From the IMG/VR virus record IMGVR_UViG_3300035698_008821, positions 1 through 30,294 of that record: DNA of 30,294 nt. One strand, 5' to 3'. The notes beneath the pieces are model-generated. The model did not search any database. It was not told the origin of the DNA and worked only from the letters and a program-made list of their open reading frames with translations. Below are positions 23,984 to 30,294 of the stretch, piece after piece (positions within the stretch are counted from its first letter, which is position 1; the number at the start of each line of letters is the position of its first letter). Made by a program: the position numbers and the translations under genes. This DNA comes from a virus.

Positions 23984-24603
23984 AGGTAATTGTTATGACC
24001 TGTGATAAGTATAGATGGCTTGTTCCAATATTTGCTCACTTCTACCAAAAGCAGTGGCCAGTACGAGAATACTCTACAGCGTATGTTACCGAAACAGCCC
24101 CTGTTGGACGTACTAATACATATTATGCTGGCGTACTTTCATGGGTAGACAGGATACATAAATACCTTAACACAATAAAGGATGAATCCTTCATGCTTTT
24201 GGTGGAGGACTATATATTTCGCAAGCCCATCAATACTTCCATAATAGAAAGGGCAGTGGATTTATGCAAAGGCGATATAGGTTGTGTACGGCTACAGCCA
24301 CATGACCATCAAAGTATACATCTTATTGATTCAGGCATCCCTGGCTTTAAGCAATACCCTCTGGATGCGCCATACTCCATATCACTCCAGGCATCCATTT
24401 GGCAAAAGGAGTTCTTCTTCGAATTCACTCGGCAAGGGGAGAATGTATGGCAAACAGAGATTGAAGGATCAAAGCGGGTACGGGCATCCAAGAAGCACGT
24501 ACTATGGACCGACACACCTGCAATGGACTATGTTCCGCATGGATATATGCAAAAGGGTATAGTGGACAAGTCTGTTGAGAAATGGGTAAAGGAGAACTGG
24601 TGA
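23980..24603 (+). CDS. Glycosyltransferase-like protein (207 aa)
   Basis: This 207-residue protein has an N-terminal MKVIVMTCDKYRWLVPIFAH strand-helix, a central FMLLVEDYIFRKPI that could supply an acidic metal-binding pair, and YSISLQASIWQKEFF and FEFTRQGENVWQTEIEGS further on. These match a set of phage and capsule-locus proteins that look like GT-A glycosyltransferases. There is no firm DxD. Its overlaps with CgeB-like and methyltransferase genes place it in the cassette. It may be a true glycosyltransferase or a related inactive fold. Confidence 0.6.
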   Translation: MKVIVMTCDKYRWLVPIFAHFYQKQWPVREYSTAYVTETAPVGRTNTYYAGVLSWVDRIHKYLNTIKDESFMLLVEDYIFRKPINTSIIERAVDLCKGDIGCVRLQPHDHQSIHLIDSGIPGFKQYPLDAPYSISLQASIWQKEFFFEFTRQGENVWQTEIEGSKRVRASKKHVLWTDTPAMDYVPHGYMQKGIVDKSVEKWVKENW

Positions 24604-25208
24604 TGAAAACTATTACGAAACTTTGGGAGAAGTTCTACTCCACATTAGGCGATGTTAATGTACGTAAGCCTATGACCAATACTGTAATCAGTAAGGCTAT
24701 GCGTGAGAATGAATACCCTGCCAGAGCCAAAACCATTGCAGCCATGCTTCAGGAAGGCGACAATGTATTGGAAATTGGATGCGGATATGGTGGACTGGCA
24801 CAGGAGATCATGAAGATAAAGTTTGTCAACTATACTGTTGTGGACAATCCTGCTATGTTGAAACAGGCTAAGAAAAACCTGAGTGTGTATGCAGACTATG
24901 TGAAGGCAGAGGACATTGCCACGTTGAAGGGCAAGAAGTTCACAATGTTCATATCACATTCATGCTTATCCGAGACACCGGAGGAGTATCAGTTATACAT
25001 CCTTAAGAATATCATACGGAATTGCAAGAAGATATCAGTACGTGACTTTCGGGATGCATACGTGCTTACACCGCGTCAGAAGGCCGTGGGACTTGAAGCT
25101 GCTCCCCGTGTTATTGAGAAATACATAGATAAATACTTCACAGTAACAAAGACTGCTCTACCTGGAGCATTTGGACGTTCCAGCTTCGTGGGGGTGCGCA
25201 CAAAATGA
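24603..25208 (+). CDS. Class I SAM-dependent methyltransferase, probably sugar O-methyltransferase
   Basis: The best start is ATG 24603, overlapping the preceding stop (TGATG); ATG 24582 is also in frame. The ~200-residue product has motif I VLEIGCGYGGLA near residues 57-68, a downstream acidic strand (YTVVDNPAMLKQA) binding the SAM ribose, and FISHSCLSETPEEYQ before the core helix. This resembles putative sugar O-methyltransferases of polysaccharide loci rather than DNA or protein methyltransferases. The context in a glycan cassette supports O-methylation of a sugar. The acceptor is unknown. Confidence 0.75.
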   Translation: MKTITKLWEKFYSTLGDVNVRKPMTNTVISKAMRENEYPARAKTIAAMLQEGDNVLEIGCGYGGLAQEIMKIKFVNYTVVDNPAMLKQAKKNLSVYADYVKAEDIATLKGKKFTMFISHSCLSETPEEYQLYILKNIIRNCKKISVRDFRDAYVLTPRQKAVGLEAAPRVIEKYIDKYFTVTKTALPGAFGRSSFVGVRTK

Positions 25209-25927
25209 CGACTCCTATCTTCATAATAACATGTGATAGGTTGTCAAGTACCAAGTCAGTTGTGCAGTCATATAAGAACTGTATCAAGACACCTTATGAG
25301 TTGGTATTTGTAGACTTAGGATCCACTTACGAATCTATGGTGGAATACTTAGGTAAAATGGCTCATAGGGGGATGAAAGTGTACATGGGTAAGTCTATCA
25401 CACAAGTAAATCATCTTAATAAGGTATCTGATTATATTGATGATTACTTCCAGTCACATGACCAATGTGATTATGTGGTGACAGATTGTGATATTGCGTT
25501 GGATAAAACTTCAGGAGATGTGTTGCGGGTGTATAGCCATTTCCTAGAGATACTCCCCACTATAAATGTGGCTGGTCCCATGCTAAGGATAGATGACATA
25601 CCAGACCATTATCCATATAAGAAGCAGCTACTGGATGGTACGATGGGGCAGCATAAGCGATTCCACTCTATGCCAGTAAAGGAGATTGAGCATTTTGGCA
25701 AGAAGATACGGTATATACATTCTCAGATTGATACCACATTTGGGATGTATAGGGCAAAATCCAAGTGGGCAAGGATGAGTAGTGGTATACGGGTATTAGC
25801 TCCGTACGCTGCCAGACATCTGGATTGGTATATTGATCCAGCCAAGATGTTACCTGATCAGACCCACTATATGAAACATGCATCTAAGCAGATAGCCCAC
25901 TGGGGATTAGTAAATGATGATACATAA
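25205..25927 (+). CDS. GT-A-like glycosyltransferase
   Basis: The 240-residue product opens with TPIFIITCDRLSSTKSVVQS, a family 2 N-terminal strand-helix. FVDLGSTYESMVEYL follows, then VVTDCDIAL near residues 92-100 as the DxD metal motif. The C-terminal region has GMYRAKSKWARMSSGIRVL and AARHLDWYIDP, characteristic of acceptor-side helices. The start overlaps the methyltransferase stop (ATGA) and the end overlaps the LicD-like gene by 14 bases. The donor is not known. Confidence 0.75.
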   Translation: MTTPIFIITCDRLSSTKSVVQSYKNCIKTPYELVFVDLGSTYESMVEYLGKMAHRGMKVYMGKSITQVNHLNKVSDYIDDYFQSHDQCDYVVTDCDIALDKTSGDVLRVYSHFLEILPTINVAGPMLRIDDIPDHYPYKKQLLDGTMGQHKRFHSMPVKEIEHFGKKIRYIHSQIDTTFGMYRAKSKWARMSSGIRVLAPYAARHLDWYIDPAKMLPDQTHYMKHASKQIAHWGLVNDDT

Positions 25928-26396
25928 GACATTTCCATATGGCATAGTTGAACCGTGCCTAATACCTTATATTGCTGACAATGCACTTAAGGATTACTTC
26001 AGGATTGCGCACATGTTGCATATACCAACATGCTTGGCATATGGGCTTTGCTTAGGATTTGTACGGGACGGAGGATATATTCCCGGAGATAATGACCTTG
26101 ATGTAGTGGCTATCACACCATCCAATACTATTACAGTGGAACTGGTGGATGCCCTTACGGAATACGGATTTGTCCGTGGCCAATCATATCCTCCTCCCAT
26201 GAATAATGTACATTTTCACCGTGATAGGATATTGCTGGACATATTCTTTCGCAAACCAGCAGCATATACTGAGTTTGATGCTGTGATGTATAAGGGTGTG
26301 ACATATGCTGTTCCGCATCCTGTAGGTGAGTACCTGAGTAAGTGCTACTCAGACTGGCGTACAAAAATGGATGAAGAAGGAAAGAACGGAGTATGA
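25914..26396 (+). CDS. LicD-like phosphotransferase/nucleotidyltransferase-fold protein
   Basis: In this 160-residue protein, CLAYGLCLGFVRDGGYIPGD runs into NDLDVVA and matches the LicD/nucleotidyltransferase-fold core, where G-x(n)-D-x-D residues bind metal and nucleotide. ILLDIFF supplies the third acidic strand. LicD proteins move phosphocholine (or another phospho-alcohol) from a CDP-linked donor onto glycans. It is shorter than LicD of bacteria, so it may be a minimal form. It directly precedes a cytidylyltransferase gene, a natural donor-maker and user pair. Either ATG at 25914 or 25917 is possible. Confidence 0.75.
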   Translation: MMIHKTFPYGIVEPCLIPYIADNALKDYFRIAHMLHIPTCLAYGLCLGFVRDGGYIPGDNDLDVVAITPSNTITVELVDALTEYGFVRGQSYPPPMNNVHFHRDRILLDIFFRKPAAYTEFDAVMYKGVTYAVPHPVGEYLSKCYSDWRTKMDEEGKNGV

Positions 26397-26397
26397 T

Positions 26398-26811
26398 ATG
26401 GTGGTAGGGTATGTTGCAGGATTGTATGATTTGTTCCATGTTGGACATCTCAGGCAGTTGAAAGTGTGTAAGGCTATGTGCGATAGGTTGATAGTGGGGG
26501 TTATTACGGATGAATTGGCCCAGGAGTATAAGGGTGCACTACCTATTACAATATTCCACCATAGATTGGAACTTATCAGTGCATTGGACTGTGTGGATGC
26601 TGTTGTGGAATGCAGGACGCGGGACTTCTACAAGCAATGGCTGAGTATGAAGTTTGATGTGGCATTTAGTGGGGAAGGATGGGACAAGGACCCGCTATAC
26701 AGTAAATGGGCAAAAGCGTTGCTAAGGCAGAATGTGAAGCTAAAGTTCATCCCACGAACAGATGGGATATCCACATCAGATCTTATAACATTGATTAAGG
26801 AGGAGAGATGA
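26398..26811 (+). CDS. TagD-like cytidylyltransferase
   Basis: Start is set at ATG 26398, just after the LicD-like stop, because cytidylyltransferases begin close to the HxGH motif; an in-frame ATG at 26371 adds nine residues. The 137-residue product has GLYDLFHVGHL with the HVGH nucleotide-binding motif near the N-terminus and ISTSDLI near the C-terminus (the ISTS motif of the family). It would make CDP-glycerol, CDP-choline or CDP-ethanolamine from CTP and the phospho-alcohol. Pairing with LicD supports transfer of such a group to the glycan. Its substrate cannot be fixed by sequence. Confidence 0.85.
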   Translation: MVVGYVAGLYDLFHVGHLRQLKVCKAMCDRLIVGVITDELAQEYKGALPITIFHHRLELISALDCVDAVVECRTRDFYKQWLSMKFDVAFSGEGWDKDPLYSKWAKALLRQNVKLKFIPRTDGISTSDLITLIKEER

Positions 26812-26911
26812 ATATACTTGTGACAGGGGGAAATCTCTCATGCCATTCAGCGGGGGAATAACAAACACAATTAATTGGTATAAGGAGAATGAGGCATGTT
26901 GGAAAAAGTAG
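26808..26911 (+). pseudogene. Remnant of an RmlB-like NDP-sugar dehydratase/epimerase
   Basis: ATG 26808 overlaps the cytidylyltransferase stop, and MNILVTGG matches the start of extended short-chain dehydrogenases with a Rossmann fold. The frame closes at TAA 26859. In another frame, 26840-26911 reads PFSGGITNTINWYKENEACW, matching the C-terminal (K/N)TI-(D/N)WY-x-EN signature of dTDP-glucose 4,6-dehydratases and related epimerases. The central part is missing, as though a single internal deletion of most of a gene of about 900-1000 bases had fused the ends. The next gene, rmlD-like, starts at 26896 inside this end. Confidence 0.7.
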
Positions 26912-27687
26912 TTGTATTGGGGAAAGGATTCTTGGGGAAGAAGTTCGAGCAGAGAGGATTTGAGGTATGGGGTAAGGATGTGCTGAATGTGGAAGGGCTT
27001 ACGGACTTATCTGTGCTGGATCCATATAATATTATTATTAACTGCATTGGCAAGAGCAACACCCGTTGGTGTGAGAATAGGGATAACTTTGCAGGGGCAT
27101 TATGGAGCAATGGACTTGTGCCGGGGATATTGAGTAAGTATTGTGCAGCAGAAGGTAAGAGGTTCGTGCATGTGTCTACCGGATGCTTGTATGATGATGG
27201 ATTGGTAGCACAGGATGAGAGTAGTCTGCTCGCTGCACACTGCAATTATACCGTGACTAAGTGGGTAGGGGAGCAACGATGCAGGGACAATGACCTTATA
27301 CTTCGCCCCCGGCTATTCTTCGGGGATACAGTGGACAGGAATAATCTCTTATGTAAGCTTCCAAAGTTCAAGAAATTCATCACAGTGTGCAACAGCTATA
27401 CCAGTACTGATGTGATTGTGAATGCTACAATTGCATTAATATTGAATAAATGCACTGGTGTGTTTAATGTAGCATGTGATGGGTTCGCAACAGTATCTCG
27501 ACTTGCTACACTTATAGGTGTTATCACAAATTCACATAGAAATGTATGCATAACACCACGAGAGTTGTGTGCAGCTGAGCATCTTCACTTGGTTAATAAT
27601 TGCATGAATATCCATAAGTTGAAGGAGTTTTATCAGCCACCATTACTGAAGGACGAGATTATGCGTTGCTGGAGGGCTATACAATGA
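26896..27687 (+). CDS. RmlD-like NDP-sugar reductase (extended SDR)
   Basis: In this 263-residue protein, VVVLGKGFLGKKF is the N-terminal dinucleotide-binding GxGxxG. VHVSTGCLYDD holds the catalytic Ser/Thr strand. YTVTKWVGEQ gives the YxxxK catalytic pair. RPRLFFGDTVDR and the C-terminal helices match RmlD-type dTDP-4-dehydrorhamnose reductases. It would finish synthesis of a deoxysugar donor. Its start lies inside the RmlB remnant. Because that partner seems lost, it might use a host-supplied 4-keto sugar. Its exact sugar is not known. Confidence 0.82.
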   Translation: MLEKVVVLGKGFLGKKFEQRGFEVWGKDVLNVEGLTDLSVLDPYNIIINCIGKSNTRWCENRDNFAGALWSNGLVPGILSKYCAAEGKRFVHVSTGCLYDDGLVAQDESSLLAAHCNYTVTKWVGEQRCRDNDLILRPRLFFGDTVDRNNLLCKLPKFKKFITVCNSYTSTDVIVNATIALILNKCTGVFNVACDGFATVSRLATLIGVITNSHRNVCITPRELCAAEHLHLVNNCMNIHKLKEFYQPPLLKDEIMRCWRAIQ

Positions 27688-27740
27688 AAATAACTTGTGT
27701 TGAATGCAGAAAAATCAGGAATATAAGAAAATTAAATAAC

Positions 27741-27769
27741 TTGACAGGAACGGGATATATCTATATAAT
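27741..27769 (+). promoter_or_regulatory. Consensus sigma70 promoter for the virion genes after the cassette
   Basis: TTGACA (27741-27746), a 17-base spacer and TATAAT (27764-27769) form a perfect consensus promoter. Predicted start is near 27776, giving a leader of about 45 bases with a CAGGAGGAATTGTT site before ATG 27821. It lies in a 133-base gap that ends the glycan cassette. Confidence 0.75.
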
Positions 27770-27820
27770 ATACTAAATTAGAGTATGCATACAACATGTT
27801 GATTTACAGGAGGAATTGTT

Positions 27821-28183
27821 ATGATTATCCTTAGTGAATATGGTGGTAGACCTTACACAGAGGTTTTCCCAATAACATTACCCATTACAGATGGTGTAAC
27901 TGAAGTAATATTCTGTCCATTTTGTAGAGACATGCTGTTGCAAGTGGATGTTGATGGCGCGTCTAGTGGAACAATAATAAACACCACAGTCAAAGGTGGT
28001 CTGGATGGAGTTGGGTTTGATAATCTTGATGTGAATGATGTAGTAACTACAATAACAGAGGATGGAACAACTATAATTAAGTCCAGTGGTGCTACTCTTC
28101 CTTTTGTTATAGTATGTGTTGAGCAAATTGCTGGAGATCCTATTACACCTGTAATTAAGGCATTCTTTGCTGTGCAATCATAG
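27821..28183 (+). CDS. Hypothetical virion protein (120 aa)
   Basis: This 120-residue, beta-rich protein is rich in Thr, Val, Gly and Asp, with CPFC near residue 32-35 and no helix-rich region. Such composition fits small phage structural or head-completion proteins. It starts behind CAGGAGG under the consensus promoter and is followed by a repeat-containing virion-type gene. The family is not recognised. Confidence 0.65.
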   Translation: MIILSEYGGRPYTEVFPITLPITDGVTEVIFCPFCRDMLLQVDVDGASSGTIINTTVKGGLDGVGFDNLDVNDVVTTITEDGTTIIKSSGATLPFVIVCVEQIAGDPITPVIKAFFAVQS

Positions 28184-28195
28184 GGAGGTAACAAA

Positions 28196-29257
28196 GTGAA
28201 AAACTTGGACTTACAAATATCTGTAACACCTGCACAATTAGTAGCACAATTAGGATCGCTCAATGACGTATCGGCTGCACAAGTAGGGGTAGAGGCAGAT
28301 GCAAGCCTGGTGGGTTATGATGCTGCTACAGGGGCTGATGTTACAGTGGTTGGGGCACAAGTTACTAATGTGGCAGCGCAGAATACAGCTATAGCAGCAC
28401 AAGCCACAGTGATAGATGGGTTGCATGATGTACCTGCTGCAAATGCAATCACAGATGTGCATATGAGAGATGTGGCTGGTAAAAAGAATGATACTGCTCA
28501 GACCACTGTGGGAACTACACGATCCATTATTGCTTACGTGAAGGGGTTGCTGACACTTCATATTGTGCCAACTAAAGATGCCACTACTGATGCACACATG
28601 AGGGATGTAAGTGGCAAGAAAGATGATACTGCTGTCACCACGGTTGCTACTACCAAGTCGATTATTGCTTATGTTAAAGGGCTTCTTGGTCTGCACATTG
28701 TTCCCACTAAGGATGCTACCACAGATACTTTTATGCGTGATGCAGTGGGTAAGAAAGATGATACCGGAGTAGTAGTGGTTGGTACTACCAAAACCATTAT
28801 GGCTTATGTAAAAGGGGTACTCAGTAGAACGCTGCTGATTCAACCGGATACTACCAAGAATTTGTCTACTATTGAAGCGGAGTTGGATGCAGTGCTTGAT
28901 CTTGCTCGGGCTGGAGACAGTGGAACCACAACTCTTGATGCTTCAGAACAGACATTATATGAGGAGACTGATGCCACAGCATTTATGCTCAATGACTTCT
29001 GCATTGATTTGAGTAATCAGGCTGGTGGGGATACGGTTATTATACGTGTTTACAAGAAGATCAAGTCGGGTGGAAGTTACATCCAGATTACTGATGACGC
29101 TGTATATGTGTTTGCGGGAGTGCAAGACCCTGAAGGAATAAATGTTATAGGCCCATTTGCCAGTACTTATGGTGTTAAGGTTACTATTGAGCACACTGTG
29201 GTTGCTGGGGCTTTTGATGTTGATGCAGAGTTTAATGACAGTAAGGCCGGAGGTTAA
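28196..29257 (+). CDS. Virion-type protein with three 45-residue tandem repeats
   Basis: This 353-residue protein starts at GTG 28196 after GGGAGG. An Ala/Val/Gly-rich N-terminus (~1-78) precedes three tandem repeats at residues 79-123, 124-168 and 169-213 (about 28430-28834), each with a core like MRDVSGKKDDTAVTTVATTK, then a SIIAYVKGLL-type segment. The C-terminal part (~220-353) is a beta-rich domain with FMLNDFCIDLSN and GDTVIIRVYKKI. Repeats like VGNKtD...TTKSI.AYVKG occur widely in uncultured phage structural proteins and may oligomerise or attach fibres to the capsid. The role is inferred from context and composition. Confidence 0.75.
   Translation: MKNLDLQISVTPAQLVAQLGSLNDVSAAQVGVEADASLVGYDAATGADVTVVGAQVTNVAAQNTAIAAQATVIDGLHDVPAANAITDVHMRDVAGKKNDTAQTTVGTTRSIIAYVKGLLTLHIVPTKDATTDAHMRDVSGKKDDTAVTTVATTKSIIAYVKGLLGLHIVPTKDATTDTFMRDAVGKKDDTGVVVVGTTKTIMAYVKGVLSRTLLIQPDTTKNLSTIEAELDAVLDLARAGDSGTTTLDASEQTLYEETDATAFMLNDFCIDLSNQAGGDTVIIRVYKKIKSGGSYIQITDDAVYVFAGVQDPEGINVIGPFASTYGVKVTIEHTVVAGAFDVDAEFNDSKAGG
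28430..28834 (+). repeat. Three 135-base tandem repeats in the virion gene
   Basis: The units lie at 28430-28564, 28565-28699 and 28700-28834 and match the 45-residue protein repeats. They are similar in protein but diverged in DNA, so they look like old duplications rather than recent slippage. The first unit is the most different at its start (VPAANAITDV instead of VPTKDATTD). Confidence 0.75.
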
Positions 29258-29259
29258 TC

Positions 29260-29553
29260 ATGTTGGATACTGCTGATCAGATTATGGCTGCTGCTTCCAA
29301 ACCATTTAGAATACTTGGTATGCAGGTTGAAGCTAATGCTACTGAGAAGTTCCGTGTAAGACTTACTGATGGGACTACTTATTTCAGGGATACATTACTT
29401 GAAGGTAATACTAACGCTGTAAAGCGGGAGTCCTCTAATAAACCTTCTGGTACAGAATTTGTATTTAATACAGGTACAATTATATCAGCCGAATCGAAAT
29501 CCGAGTCTGGCAGTAACACAGCAACAGTCTGGTTAGAAATACAGGAGATATGA
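29260..29553 (+). CDS. Hypothetical virion protein (97 aa)
   Basis: This 97-residue beta-rich protein starts behind CGGAGG and two bases after the repeat-protein stop. Strand-like segments such as EKFRVRLTDGTTYF, TLLEGNT and ATVWLEIQEI suggest a small beta-sandwich similar to phage head-tail or decoration proteins. No family is recognised; context suggests a particle component. Confidence 0.6.
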   Translation: MLDTADQIMAAASKPFRILGMQVEANATEKFRVRLTDGTTYFRDTLLEGNTNAVKRESSNKPSGTEFVFNTGTIISAESKSESGSNTATVWLEIQEI

Positions 29554-29554
29554 C

Positions 29555-29755
29555 ATGGCTATTACAGAGGCAACTAAGATTGCAGTAGAGACGTACAAGA
29601 ATCTGCTCAAAGCAAGTTGGATTAGTAAGGGAAAAGAACTGGTACGAATACAGGCATCAGGGGATGCTATTATAGCTGAGCGTGCTGCGTTGAAGGTGCA
29701 GTACGATGCACTTGAAGCTGATATAGAAGAGCCTACCCCCAATGAGGAGCCATAA
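29555..29755 (+). CDS. Hypothetical small helical protein (66 aa)
   Basis: The 66 residues are mostly helical, with a heptad-like segment (DAIIAERAALKVQYDALEAD) and an acidic, Pro-rich tail. It has an AGGAGATATGAC start region and ends in TAATG with the LamG-fold gene. It may be a small chaperone or a coiled-coil linker for the next virion protein. The function is unknown. Confidence 0.6.
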   Translation: MAITEATKIAVETYKNLLKASWISKGKELVRIQASGDAIIAERAALKVQYDALEADIEEPTPNEEP

Positions 29756-30294
29756 TGCTAAAGAGTACAGGGGTGGCATTGCACTGCCCTATGAATGATA
29801 ATGCTGCAAGTGCTGTGGTTATTGATACTAGTAGGAACGGATTGAATGGCACGTTCAGCGATGCTACAGGTAACCCTAATACTTCTGCTCACTCGGTTGC
29901 AGGGCAGAATGGTGTGGCGAATACTGCACTGAGTTTTGATGGGGTGAATGATTATATAGAAGTATCAAATTATTCACCCTGTAATCTTGGTTTAGGCAAT
30001 GCCTCAATGTCTGCATGGGCTAAATTCAGCTCACATTCCTCCCCCTACACATGTATCGTGACAAATGGTACACTTGCCGCTGAAGTAACGGGGCATGGAT
30101 TATATGTAACTAGTGGAGACAACCGTGTTGTATATAGTGTGCGTGACAGAACAGTGCTTGTCTCCAGCGCATCATCTGATACAGGGATTAGTGATGGGGC
30201 ATGGCATCATTATGTTGGAGTGCTTGACAGGTCAAGTGCAACGGGAATCAAACTTTATGTTGATAGTGTGGCGCAAACTGATACTGAAGATGGA
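29755..30294 (+). CDS. LamG/concanavalin A-fold virion protein, 3' end outside the window
   Basis: ATG 29755 overlaps the preceding stop (TAATG), and 180 residues are open to the right edge. The N-terminus LHCPMNDNAASAVVIDTSRN, LSFDGVNDYIEVS, ASMSAWAKFSS and GAWHHYVGVLDRSS...IKLYVDSV form the classic LamG-3/concanavalin A-like jelly-roll pattern. Such domains bind sugars and are common in phage tail fibres and head decorations. It probably contacts glycans of the host surface or of the particle itself, which is notable beside the glycan cassette. The full length is not known. Confidence 0.85.
   Translation, partial: MLKSTGVALHCPMNDNAASAVVIDTSRNGLNGTFSDATGNPNTSAHSVAGQNGVANTALSFDGVNDYIEVSNYSPCNLGLGNASMSAWAKFSSHSSPYTCIVTNGTLAAEVTGHGLYVTSGDNRVVYSVRDRTVLVSSASSDTGISDGAWHHYVGVLDRSSATGIKLYVDSVAQTDTEDG

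Noticed and set aside
27684-27776. 30-residue ORF with a CVEC motif after the RmlD-like gene
   Set aside because: It has ATGA overlap, but its 3' part is the promoter sequence and it is too short to support as a gene.
1-30294. Minus-strand ORFs across the window
   Set aside because: All are shadows of plus-strand genes or lie in the repeat region; none has a recognisable product or good ribosome binding site.

Overview
This window is part of a tailed double-stranded DNA bacteriophage genome, or a closely related prophage. All supported genes lie on the plus strand, mostly with overlapping ATGA or TAATG junctions. It contains terminase subunits, a portal, a capsid assembly protein, a capsid cement protein and a major capsid protein. 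Ribosome binding sites of the AGGAGG type and TTGACA/TATAAT promoters point to a bacterial host. No integrase, tRNA or CRISPR array was seen. The host cannot be named from the sequence; heavy use of AGG (Arg) and ATA (Ile) codons argues against an E. coli-like host.

Layout. (1) Positions 1-685 hold the 3' end of an unrecognised gene. (2) Positions 686-1459 are a gene-free, repeat-rich region with seven ATTTGTCC-type octamers and four TAAGT...ACTTA imperfect palindromes, ending in a good promoter; it may be an origin or a regulatory hub. (3) Positions 1460-11653 form the DNA metabolism block: a small DNA-binding protein, a probable ssDNA-binding protein, a RecB/Cas4-like nuclease, a RecA-like ATPase (Sak4 type), small zinc-ribbon proteins, an ERCC4/XPF-type nuclease, a coiled-coil protein, a family-4-like uracil-DNA glycosylase, and a family A DNA polymerase. 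The polymerase is split in two by a DNA methyltransferase gene that itself looks broken. (4) Positions 11650-18171 form the packaging and head block: TerS, TerL, a small membrane protein, portal, a probable protease/scaffold, a DUF2190-like cement protein and the major capsid protein. (5) Positions 18268-27687 form a ten-gene glycan cassette placed directly after the capsid gene: a 954-residue protein fusing a DUF115-like domain with three GT-A-like glycosyltransferase domains, a polysaccharide pyruvyl transferase-like protein, a B12-binding radical SAM enzyme, a CgeB-like glycosyltransferase, two more glycosyltransferase-like proteins, a sugar-type methyltransferase, a LicD-like protein, a TagD-like cytidylyltransferase, an RmlB remnant and an RmlD-like reductase. 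(6) From a consensus promoter at 27741, virion-type genes resume: a small protein, a protein with three 45-residue repeats, two small proteins, and a LamG-fold protein that runs off the right edge.

How the parts may work together. Block 3 would replicate, recombine and repair phage DNA, and block 4 would package it. The glycan cassette sits on the coding strand between head and virion-surface genes with no convincing terminator before it, so it is probably expressed late. It may glycosylate the particle or remodel the host surface. The most unusual observations are the methyltransferase-split polymerase, the four-domain glycosyltransferase fusion with its cassette, the internally deleted RmlB remnant, and the repeat-rich gene-free region.
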